64,000 nucleotides of DNA, taken from Luteibacter sp. Sphag1AF (GTDB lineage Bacteria; Pseudomonadota; Gammaproteobacteria; Xanthomonadales; Rhodanobacteraceae). The notes under the pieces were generated by a model. It worked only from the letters and a program-made list of their open reading frames with translations. It searched no databases and was not told where the DNA came from. Location of the stretch: the NCBI RefSeq assembly GCF_014192715.1, contig NZ_JACHYH010000001.1, forward strand, positions 620,001 through 684,000, in the 5' to 3' direction. This document shows positions 35,638 through 43,553 of the stretch, in pieces. Made by a program: the position numbers and the translations under genes. How positions within the stretch are numbered: the stretch's first letter is position 1; every line of letters starts with the position of its first letter.

Positions 35638-37359
35638 ATGCCAAGGACAAATCAGGCGCTGGATAGCGCGCTCACGCAGCTTGAGAACCAACCGAATGTG
35701 TCGCCCGGACAGATGGAGCAATTCAGGTCGACGCTAAAAGCAGACAAGGCCCTTCTTACGTCATTGAATGCCGCCGCAGCCTCCGGTGCGGTAAAGCACT
35801 TTGCCGTGCAGTCCGCTGACGGACAAGCCATCCCCACCGGGTACTTCGACCTCACGAGCGGTACAGTCACCCTGCCGGCAAGCTCGTTCACCCCTCCCAC
35901 CACGCGGCCATCCGCCGACCTTCGGGCCGTGTTGCGCATCCAGTCGATGGTGGTCGCTCTCGCCTCAAGGCAGTACGAAGACGAGACAGAAACAAAGCGG
36001 CTGCCCTGTGCGGAAATGATCCATAACCTGCAAGACACGTTGAACAGCTCTCCCCATCTGGCCGCCGAGCTCAAAAGGGCCGCCACCACCTACGCACAAG
36101 ACAACACCGCTCCCATGATCCTGGAGTCGTTCCAGATTCTGGGGCGCCGCGCCGGCGTCGGCGGAAGCTATGACAGTGAGCACCGTGCCCTGAACCTTCC
36201 GGGCGCCTCGCTTGTCGTCAAAGGACCCCATCACCGGCAGGGAAGTTACCGGCCCCATGACCTGACATTTGTGATCGGTCACGAGGTACAGCATGGCTTC
36301 AACAGCGCCGCCACCGCCAGGGCAGTCAGAACGTTTGGTAACGACGTTCAGAAGGTCGCGTCCACCCGGGAAGAGGCACACGACTATACGCAGATCGTCG
36401 GGCGCTTCATTCAGTCGAGCAGAGACGACGAGGCGAAAGCAGAAATTGCTGGATGGAATGCGCTTCATAGTCGTGTCCAGCAATCCAGCCCGGACGCGAC
36501 ACTCAATGACATATATGTTTCGGCACGCGGTCGGGCGGAAGATTTCTTGAAGCAGGGAGAGAATGACGACTACGTTCCCCGAGCAAACATCCACCTCAAC
36601 CCCGACCTGTCGATGCCCTTCACCCCCACCAACATCGCGGGCATGGGCGAAAACTATTTCAACCGCCCGAGCCCGTTGCACAAACAACCCGACGACACGC
36701 GGCAGGTGATGACGCTGGGCACCAAAGGCGTAGGCGACTATCCGGACTTTTACGGGAACTGGGCCGTGAAGATCATCGCGGAGGCGGAACAGAAGAGCCC
36801 GACCGTTCACGGCAAGAAACCGGAGGTGCAGATCAACATGGAGCACCTGGGCCTGCATGAAGATGTCATCGAGCCACTGGGCCTCGGTCTCCCCTCGATG
36901 CGATCGCTTCCGTATGCCGATACCAGCCGGTCGCCCGCGTCGCGGAGCCACTTCGATCACACGCTGGATGGTCCGCACCAGTTTTCGCATGTTCCCGAGT
37001 CACCCATCAGCCCGCGACCCGCCCCGTTGATGAACTCCGCGCTGCACCGCGAACTCCGCGACGCCTTGCCCGCCGAGACCTCGCCCGACCGCCTGGCGCA
37101 AATTGCGTGGGCGGTAAAGAAAGGCGGCATCGAAGCAGGACATATCCGCACGATGGATATCGAAGGCGAAAGACTGATGCTCACCGGCCTGACCCCCGGC
37201 ACCCACGCCGTCATCGACCTCAGTACGCCACCACCGCCCGCACTGGAAAGCGACAACCATTTCCATGCGCTCGTTGAACGACAGATGCAGAGGGACCTGG
37301 AGCGGCAACACGAACTGAGCCAGGAGCTACGTGGCCCGTCCATGTCGCTTTGCCGGTAG
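35638..37359 (+). CDS. Putative T4SS effector: HEXXH metallopeptidase with XVIPCD-like C-terminus
   Basis: A 573-residue protein without a signal peptide. The zinc motif HEVQH is at 215-219 within FVIGHEVQHGF, with DEAKAEIAGWNAL (about 264-276) as a likely source of the third ligand. The last 110 residues contain AWAVKKGGIEAGHIRTMDI and RLMLTGLTPGTHAVIDL and a Gln-rich tail, resembling XVIPCD, the C-terminal signal that Xanthomonadales T4SS effectors use to bind VirD4. It is 15 bases after the immunity-like gene and downstream of a VirD4 gene. Most likely an antibacterial peptidase toxin; target unknown. Confidence 0.72.
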   Translation: MPRTNQALDSALTQLENQPNVSPGQMEQFRSTLKADKALLTSLNAAAASGAVKHFAVQSADGQAIPTGYFDLTSGTVTLPASSFTPPTTRPSADLRAVLRIQSMVVALASRQYEDETETKRLPCAEMIHNLQDTLNSSPHLAAELKRAATTYAQDNTAPMILESFQILGRRAGVGGSYDSEHRALNLPGASLVVKGPHHRQGSYRPHDLTFVIGHEVQHGFNSAATARAVRTFGNDVQKVASTREEAHDYTQIVGRFIQSSRDDEAKAEIAGWNALHSRVQQSSPDATLNDIYVSARGRAEDFLKQGENDDYVPRANIHLNPDLSMPFTPTNIAGMGENYFNRPSPLHKQPDDTRQVMTLGTKGVGDYPDFYGNWAVKIIAEAEQKSPTVHGKKPEVQINMEHLGLHEDVIEPLGLGLPSMRSLPYADTSRSPASRSHFDHTLDGPHQFSHVPESPISPRPAPLMNSALHRELRDALPAETSPDRLAQIAWAVKKGGIEAGHIRTMDIEGERLMLTGLTPGTHAVIDLSTPPPPALESDNHFHALVERQMQRDLERQHELSQELRGPSMSLCR

Positions 37360-37388
37360 GCACGTATCGCGACGAGATGATGATGCCA

Positions 37389-37427
37389 CCGGTATGCGAG
37401 CACCGCGCGACGGTGCCCGCATACCGG
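37389..37427. terminator. Long hairpin between convergent effector and fucosidase genes
   Basis: A 17-bp stem with one mismatch (CCGGTATGCG then AGCACCG against CGGTGC then CCGCATACCGG) and a 5-base loop ends exactly at the fucosidase stop codon. It lacks a T-run, so it may act as a barrier or Rho-assisted terminator for both strands. Confidence 0.6.
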
Positions 37428-39041
37428 TCAACGATCCAGCCGGAAGACGTACGCATACTGTCCCAAGGCTTTGGCGGGCAACGTCAGGTGAAGGCCATCG
37501 TCCTGCTGTCGCGCGTCCACTGCCTTGCCTCCGGCCAGCATCGTCACGCTTCGCACATGGTCATCCGCGCGAATGGAGTGGATGACCAGCTTCCCTTCCG
37601 CAGGCCATCCCAGCGCAATGGCGTACAGCACGCCAGCGCGCTCCGTGAAACGGATGTCCTGCGCGGTGAACGGTTTCGCCTTGCCCTCCTGCATGGTGCC
37701 GGACACGTTCTGCGTGGGACCTTCGCCGAACACGCGCCAGGGCTTCGATGCGTAGATCGCATCTCCATTGACCTTCAGCCACTGGCCGATGGCGAGCAGC
37801 GTTGCGCGCTCCTGCGTTGAAATGCTGCCGTCCGCCTTCGGCCCCACGTTGAGGAGCAGGTTGCCGTTCTTGGCAACCACATCCACCAGGGTATGCACGA
37901 TGGTCTCGGGAGACTTGTACGTGTCACCCACCACGTAGCTCCATGAGGCATTGCCGATGGACGTATCGGTCTGCCAGTGCGTGGGATGGATGCCGTCGAG
38001 CTGACCACGCTCCACGTCAAGCGTGCCCGCTCCCTCCGGCAGCGCGCCCAGCTTGTAATCCAGCACCACGCCACCGCGTGCCGCGCCATCGTTGTAGTAG
38101 TACGCGAGCAACGGCGGCAAAGAATTGCGGAACGTGGGATGCCCCATCCACCAGTCGAAGTAGATCAGGTCCGGGTGGTAGCGCTCCACGATTTCCGCCG
38201 TGCGCGCCGTCCAGTCGTCGAGCCATGCCTGCGACACATAGGTCCAGTCGGAAGCCAGATCCAGATCGCCCTTCGTCACCACATGGGTGTGCGCAGGCCC
38301 ATAAAAATCCGCATAGCGCGGGTCGTTCACGTCCGACGCGATGGTGCGTCCGTTATCGAAAAACCAGTCGTGTTCCGCGCGGTGTGACGACAGACCCAGA
38401 TGCATGCCCTCCGCGCGGATGGCCGACGCAAGCTCGCCGACGACGTCACGATGCGGCCCCATCTTCACCGCCGTCCAGTCCGACAGCTGGCTGTCGTACA
38501 TCGCAAAGCCATCGTGATGCTCGGCCACGGGAACCACATAGCGCGCACCCGCGTCATGGAACAGCTTTGCCCAATCCTTCGGATCAAAGCGCGGCGCGGT
38601 GAAACGCGGAATCAGATCCTTGTAGCCGAACGTGTCCTGGGTGCCGAAAGTCGCCACATGGTGAGCGAACTCCGGAGTGCCCGGCTTGTACATGTTGCGC
38701 GAGTACCACTCGTTGCCGAACTCCGGCACGGTATAAATGCCCCAGTGCACGAAAATACCGAACTTCGCATCCTCGTACCAACCCGGCGCGCGATACCCCT
38801 GCAACGACGCCCAGTTGGCACGGAACGGCCCCGTCGCGGCGCCCTGGGCTACCCGGGCGAGAAGTCGCTGACGCTCTGCATCAAATCGCGCCCCTGACTT
38901 CTGCCACGTGGCATCCATGCTGGCCGGATCAACCCTGCCTGCCGTGGGCGCCGTGGCCTGCGCCTGCGCACCACCTGCAACCAGCAGCGAAGCCACGACG
39001 GCCGCGCGCAGTGAATCAATGACCGAGACGGGCAAGCGCAT
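37428..39041 (-). CDS. GH29 alpha-L-fucosidase, secreted
   Basis: A glycoside hydrolase of about 537 residues with a signal peptide to about residue 27 (GGAQAQ). GH29 features are FGIFVHWGIYTVPEFGNEWY, HHDGFAMYDS, the nucleophile Asp in DLIYFDWWMGHP and NGNLLLNVGPKADG. It removes terminal L-fucose, which in this locus would come from the fucosylated side chains of xyloglucan. The start overlaps the 3' end of the regulator gene by 26 bases and has AGGA upstream, so the two are co-transcribed. Confidence 0.92.
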   Translation of the reverse strand: MRLPVSVIDSLRAAVVASLLVAGGAQAQATAPTAGRVDPASMDATWQKSGARFDAERQRLLARVAQGAATGPFRANWASLQGYRAPGWYEDAKFGIFVHWGIYTVPEFGNEWYSRNMYKPGTPEFAHHVATFGTQDTFGYKDLIPRFTAPRFDPKDWAKLFHDAGARYVVPVAEHHDGFAMYDSQLSDWTAVKMGPHRDVVGELASAIRAEGMHLGLSSHRAEHDWFFDNGRTIASDVNDPRYADFYGPAHTHVVTKGDLDLASDWTYVSQAWLDDWTARTAEIVERYHPDLIYFDWWMGHPTFRNSLPPLLAYYYNDGAARGGVVLDYKLGALPEGAGTLDVERGQLDGIHPTHWQTDTSIGNASWSYVVGDTYKSPETIVHTLVDVVAKNGNLLLNVGPKADGSISTQERATLLAIGQWLKVNGDAIYASKPWRVFGEGPTQNVSGTMQEGKAKPFTAQDIRFTERAGVLYAIALGWPAEGKLVIHSIRADDHVRSVTMLAGGKAVDARQQDDGLHLTLPAKALGQYAYVFRLDR

Positions 39042-40212
39042 GCTGTTTTTCCTGATAGGCCTTCGGCGTGCAGCCGAGTTCGCGACGAAAGACGGTGTAA
39101 AGGTATTGCACGGAGGTGAAGCCACAGCGGTGCGCGATCTCGGCGTAGTTCACGTCGCCGGATGCCAGCATGGCCTGGGCACGCTCGATCTTGTGCCGCA
39201 GGATTTCCTGGTGAACGCTGCGTTTCAGCCCGAGGCGGAAGTGTTCTTCCAGCAGTGAGCGCGATACGCCGACGTAATCGGCGACCTGTTCGGTCTTGAT
39301 GCCAAGGCATCCGTACTGGCGGATGTATTGCAGGGCGCGCATCACGTGCGGACTGCGCACCGGCTGGTGACGGCTGGACGCGGCCACTTCGATGCCATCG
39401 GGCGGCACCACGATGCGTGCCTCGCGGCGGTCCTGCCCCTGCAACATGCCGTGCAGCCATTCGGCAGCGGTGCGTCCCATCTGCACGGTGCCCTGGCGGA
39501 TCGAGGTCAGCGGAATGCGGCAAAGCGTACGCGCCAGCGGATCGCTGTCGATGCCTACGATGGCGATTTCTTCGGGTACCGCGATGTCCGCCATCATGCA
39601 GGCCTGGATCACCTGCCGCGCGCGCGCATCGGTCACGGCCACCAGGCCCACCGGCTTGGGCAATTCGCGAAGCCAGGCGATCAGCGCTTCGGTCGCCTCA
39701 CTCCAGCCGGCCGCGCTGGTGGCGTGCCCGCGATAGATGCGTGACGGCATCTGGTCGTAGCTGACGGTGGCCGAAAAGATCCGCTCCCGTTCCTGCGCCC
39801 AGCGGCTGGCCGGTGATTCGGGCAGGGAATACAGCGCGAAATTGCGCAGGCCCTGGCCCATCAGATGTTCGTACCCCATGCGGATCAGCCGCGCATTGTC
39901 CGTCGCAACGTATGGCAACGCGGCGGGATAACGCGATGCGTCGGTGTACGAGCCACCCACCGCCACCACGGGGATGTTCACCCCGGCCAGTGCCTCGGCA
40001 ACCTGGGGATCGTCATAGTCCGCGATGATCCCGTCACCGCCCCAGTCACTGAGGCCGTGGAGGCGCGCGCGAAAATCCTCTTCGAGAAACAGGTCCCAGG
40101 TCACCCGCGTCGAGGCGAGGTAAGCACCCACTCCCGCAATGACCTGGCGGTCGTAAACCTTGTTGGCATTGAACAAAAGTGCGATGCGATGCACGCCAGC
40201 CGATTCGGCCAT
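39016..40212 (-). CDS. xylR: XylR-type transcriptional regulator (sugar-binding domain plus AraC HTH)
   Basis: A protein of about 398 residues with a LacI/periplasmic-binding-like sensor domain (about 8-275, with IVGIDSDPLARTLCRIPLTS) and a C-terminal AraC double HTH (about 290-390, VADYVGVSRSLLEEHFR then IAHRCGFTSVQYLYTVFRRELG). This matches XylR, which activates on xylose. In this locus it probably senses xylose or a xyloglucan fragment and controls the divergent TonB-GH operon and the fucosidase. The ATG at 40212 has a GGAGGGGG site. Confidence 0.88.
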   Translation of the reverse strand: MAESAGVHRIALLFNANKVYDRQVIAGVGAYLASTRVTWDLFLEEDFRARLHGLSDWGGDGIIADYDDPQVAEALAGVNIPVVAVGGSYTDASRYPAALPYVATDNARLIRMGYEHLMGQGLRNFALYSLPESPASRWAQERERIFSATVSYDQMPSRIYRGHATSAAGWSEATEALIAWLRELPKPVGLVAVTDARARQVIQACMMADIAVPEEIAIVGIDSDPLARTLCRIPLTSIRQGTVQMGRTAAEWLHGMLQGQDRREARIVVPPDGIEVAASSRHQPVRSPHVMRALQYIRQYGCLGIKTEQVADYVGVSRSLLEEHFRLGLKRSVHQEILRHKIERAQAMLASGDVNYAEIAHRCGFTSVQYLYTVFRRELGCTPKAYQEKQHALARLGH

Positions 40213-40672
40213 CAGTCCCCCTCCCTCCCTTTGAAGCCGCACTCTGGCTTGCCTGTGATGGTGAAAACTACAGGCGATGGCACGCCTCCGGGCCGCTTTG
40301 CGGCAAACGCAAACGAAGAAACGTCAAACACGATGAGCAATTTCGTAATTGTGTGTGGAAGGGCCTCGCCCCAGCATGCAGCCCAGTCATGCACATACCG
40401 TTGCCCGGGGGCGAAGGGTGTGTCGATCAGGAGCAGGGGGTGGCTCGTCGGGGAATCATCGCCAGCCGGGCGATAGCCCCGTGGAGCGTCAGGGGCGTAG
40501 AGGAAGACACCGGATCGAGGCCGGCGTCTGTCTGCGAAGCCACCGCTTCGAAGCGAAACAACAGTGGCAAGCGCATCGCCGCCAGCGAAGCGCGAGCGGG
40601 GGCAACTGCGGAATAACGTCCGGCGAGCAACGCCTCCCGGTACGAAAGAACACCATTCGGGGAGAGCAAAAC
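40213..40672. promoter_or_regulatory. Divergent regulatory region of the xyloglucan locus
   Basis: This 460-base gap separates the regulator from the TonB receptor. Two short palindromes are visible near the regulator end: TTTGC-G-GCAAA (40297-40307) and CAATT-TCGT-AATTG (40338-40351). Either could be an operator. The remaining 300 bases before the receptor contain no gene I can support and may be a long leader. Confidence 0.45.
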
Positions 40673-43486
40673 ATGATTCACCGGTCTGAACTGACCACGG
40701 GCCAGCGCGCAGAACAGCGCCTGACCGTCGCGCGCCTTTCGGCGGGCATCGCCATCGCCATTGCGCTGTGGCAGGCACCCGTCCACGCCCAGGACAGCAG
40801 CACCACCGGCACGCAGGCCGCCACGCCCGCACCGGCAAAGAAGAAGACAGACGCGGAGAAGAAAGCCGAGGCCAACCGCCCCGTCGACCAGACCGCCACG
40901 GAACTGGGCGGCGTCACGGTTACCGGTGTGCGTGCCTCCATGGCATCTGCCGCGTCCATCAAACAGAACGCCGACCAGATCGTCGACTCCATCGTCGCCG
41001 AAGACATCGGCAAGCTGCCCGACAGCAACGTGGCCGAAGCGCTGCAACGCATCTCGGGCATCCAGATCGACCGCAACTATGGCGAGGGCAGTTCCATCGC
41101 CATCCGCGGCCTGACCCAGGTGCGCACCGAGATCAACGGCCGGGACGCCTTCACCGCCAACGGCGGCCGCCAGCTGAGCTTCGAGGACGTACCGTCCGAA
41201 CTGCTCGCAGGCATCGACGTGTACAAGAACCCGTCGGCCGAAGTGATTGAAGGGGGCCTCGGCGGTACGGTAAACCTGCGCACGCACAAGCCGTTCGACT
41301 TCGCCGGCCGCAAGATCGCCGTCACTGGCGAATACGACTACGGCGACCTCATCAGCAAGGGCAACCCGTCCGCTTCAGCGCTGTACAGCGACCGCTGGAA
41401 CACCGACGCGGGCGAGTTCGGCGTGCTGGTCGACGTGGCCTACCAGAAACATTCGTTTCGCCAGGACGTCGTTTCAACCGAACCGTTCTATCAGGTGCAG
41501 GAAGGCTCAGGTGGCCCGGACACGATCTACCCGGGCTACGAAGGGCGCACCCTGAATGTGCCGCACGGCGGCGGCATCGGCGAAACCTACGGCGACCGCA
41601 AGCGCCTGGGCACATCCATTGCGCTGCAGTGGCGCCCGAACAACGACACCGAACTGTATCTGCAAGGCCTGCGTTCGGACTACAAGTTCCAGTGGAAAGA
41701 CTATTCGGTGTTCGGCTATTCCAGCGCCAACGGCATGGTGCCGCTGGCGGGGGCGCCGTTCTCGTTCGCGCCCAACGGTGATTTCCAGAGCGGCACCTTC
41801 GGCGGCACCACCGACGCGTCCACGGGCGCATACACCGCCGGCATTCCGGTGGATGCCAACTCCAGCCTTGCCACGCGCCACTCCAAGACAACCGACATTT
41901 CCTGGGGCGGTTCGTGGAACGCCACCAACTCGCTGACGCTGAGTACGGATTTCCAGTACATCAAAGCCACAACGGATGCTTTCCGTTACATCCTCAACAC
42001 GCACACCGTGTCGCCGTCGATGTACCAGGACATCTCCGGCGGCATTCCCATTCTGACCGTACCCGACGGCGCACTGACCAATCCGGACACCCAGACGATG
42101 GGCTACGCACTGGATGACCGTGATCGCAGCAAGGGCCGCGAGTTTGCATGGCGCGCCGACGCCGAATACACCTTCGACAGCGACTTCTTCCAGTCAGCGA
42201 AATTCGGCGTACGCACCACCGACCGCAAGGCGGATACGGAAACCACTGGCTACCGCTTCAGCTACTTCGGCATTCCGCTGAACACGTTGCCGTCGTCCCA
42301 GTACGTCGTCAGCTCCTTTGATGACTTCTTCCGCGGCAACGCCAACACCTTCGGCGACGTGATCGCGCCGAACCCGGCACTGCTGTCCGACTATCCCAAC
42401 TCACTGACCGCCCTGGGCGTCACTGATCCGCTGAACTACAACCCGTACCTCTCGAACCACCAGACCGAGAAGACCTACGGCGCATACGGCGTGCTTCGCT
42501 TCGGCTGGCACATGGGCAGCATCCCCGTGGACGGCAACATCGGCATCCGTGCGGTTCGCACGAAGGTCGGCACCAGCGGCTACATGACCAACCCGACGGG
42601 CAACGGCACGTACGACGCAATCAACGTGGACAGCACGTACAACTCGTACCTGCCCAGCCTCAACCTGACTTTCCATCTGACCGATACGTTGCAGTGGCGC
42701 TTTGCGGCGTCCAAGGGCCTGACGCGTCCGAACTTCGACCAGATGAACCCGACCATCTCGCTGTCCACGCCGGATGCCTCCGGCGGCAACACGTTTACAG
42801 GCTCGGCGGGCAATCCCAACCTGCGCCCGATGAAGGCAAAGCAGTACGACACGTCGCTGGAGTGGTACTACCAGCCCACCAGCATGGTGTACGCAGCGCT
42901 GTTCTTCAAGAACGTCGATGGCTTCATTGCCAACGGTGTATCCAATGAAACCTACAACGGTCAGGTGTACCAGATCACCCGCCCGGTGAACGGCGACAAC
43001 GGCATCATCAAGGGCGCGGAAGTCGGCTACCAGACGTTCTTCGATTTCCTGCCTGACCCGTTCAAGGGCCTTGGCGTGCAGACCAACTACACCTACGTGT
43101 ACAGCCGCGCCCCGAGCCCCAGCGCCACGGATACTTCGGGCAACCCGCTCCAGGTGCCGCTGGAAGGCCTGTCCAAGAACAGCTACAACTTCATCGTGAT
43201 GTATGAAAAGGGCCCGATTTCCGCGCGCATTGCCTATAACTGGCGCAGCCAGTGGGTAGAGACCACCGCAGGCAACGGCACGGGCAACCTGCCGATCTAC
43301 GACAAGGCGTTCGGCCAGGTGGATGCTTCGGTCACCTATCACATCAACGACAAGTTCTCGGTGACCGGCGCGGCGGTGAACCTCACCAACACCAAGCGTG
43401 CCACGATCTTCGGCCTCGATACCCGTCCGCGCGATGTGCAGATCAACGACCGCATGTTCAATCTGAAAGCGCAGTACAGCTTCTGA
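40673..43486 (+). CDS. TonB-dependent outer-membrane receptor (oligosaccharide uptake)
   Basis: An outer-membrane transporter of about 937 residues with a signal peptide (hydrophobic AGIAIAIALW, cleavage near VHAQ). The plug domain contains DSIVAEDIGKLPDSNVAEAL and RISGIQIDR, the pattern of the TonB-Xanthomonas/Caulobacter group. A long beta-barrel ends in FNLKAQYSF. It heads the GH74-CE20-GH35-GH3 operon and likely imports xyloglucan oligosaccharides using TonB energy. The ATG at 40673 follows GGGGAGAG; an in-frame extension to 40349 is arginine-rich and not real. Confidence 0.93.
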   Translation: MIHRSELTTGQRAEQRLTVARLSAGIAIAIALWQAPVHAQDSSTTGTQAATPAPAKKKTDAEKKAEANRPVDQTATELGGVTVTGVRASMASAASIKQNADQIVDSIVAEDIGKLPDSNVAEALQRISGIQIDRNYGEGSSIAIRGLTQVRTEINGRDAFTANGGRQLSFEDVPSELLAGIDVYKNPSAEVIEGGLGGTVNLRTHKPFDFAGRKIAVTGEYDYGDLISKGNPSASALYSDRWNTDAGEFGVLVDVAYQKHSFRQDVVSTEPFYQVQEGSGGPDTIYPGYEGRTLNVPHGGGIGETYGDRKRLGTSIALQWRPNNDTELYLQGLRSDYKFQWKDYSVFGYSSANGMVPLAGAPFSFAPNGDFQSGTFGGTTDASTGAYTAGIPVDANSSLATRHSKTTDISWGGSWNATNSLTLSTDFQYIKATTDAFRYILNTHTVSPSMYQDISGGIPILTVPDGALTNPDTQTMGYALDDRDRSKGREFAWRADAEYTFDSDFFQSAKFGVRTTDRKADTETTGYRFSYFGIPLNTLPSSQYVVSSFDDFFRGNANTFGDVIAPNPALLSDYPNSLTALGVTDPLNYNPYLSNHQTEKTYGAYGVLRFGWHMGSIPVDGNIGIRAVRTKVGTSGYMTNPTGNGTYDAINVDSTYNSYLPSLNLTFHLTDTLQWRFAASKGLTRPNFDQMNPTISLSTPDASGGNTFTGSAGNPNLRPMKAKQYDTSLEWYYQPTSMVYAALFFKNVDGFIANGVSNETYNGQVYQITRPVNGDNGIIKGAEVGYQTFFDFLPDPFKGLGVQTNYTYVYSRAPSPSATDTSGNPLQVPLEGLSKNSYNFIVMYEKGPISARIAYNWRSQWVETTAGNGTGNLPIYDKAFGQVDASVTYHINDKFSVTGAAVNLTNTKRATIFGLDTRPRDVQINDRMFNLKAQYSF

Positions 43487-43553
43487 TTCATCGTTCAACC
43501 GACGGCCCGCCTTGCGCGGGCCGTCGGCATGTCAGGGCTCGAAAGGGGAAACG

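Noticed and set aside
40349-40672. N-terminal extension of the TonB receptor
   Set aside because: The added 108 residues are Arg/Gly-rich, precede the signal peptide and lack a ribosome site, whereas GGGGAGAG precedes the ATG at 40673.
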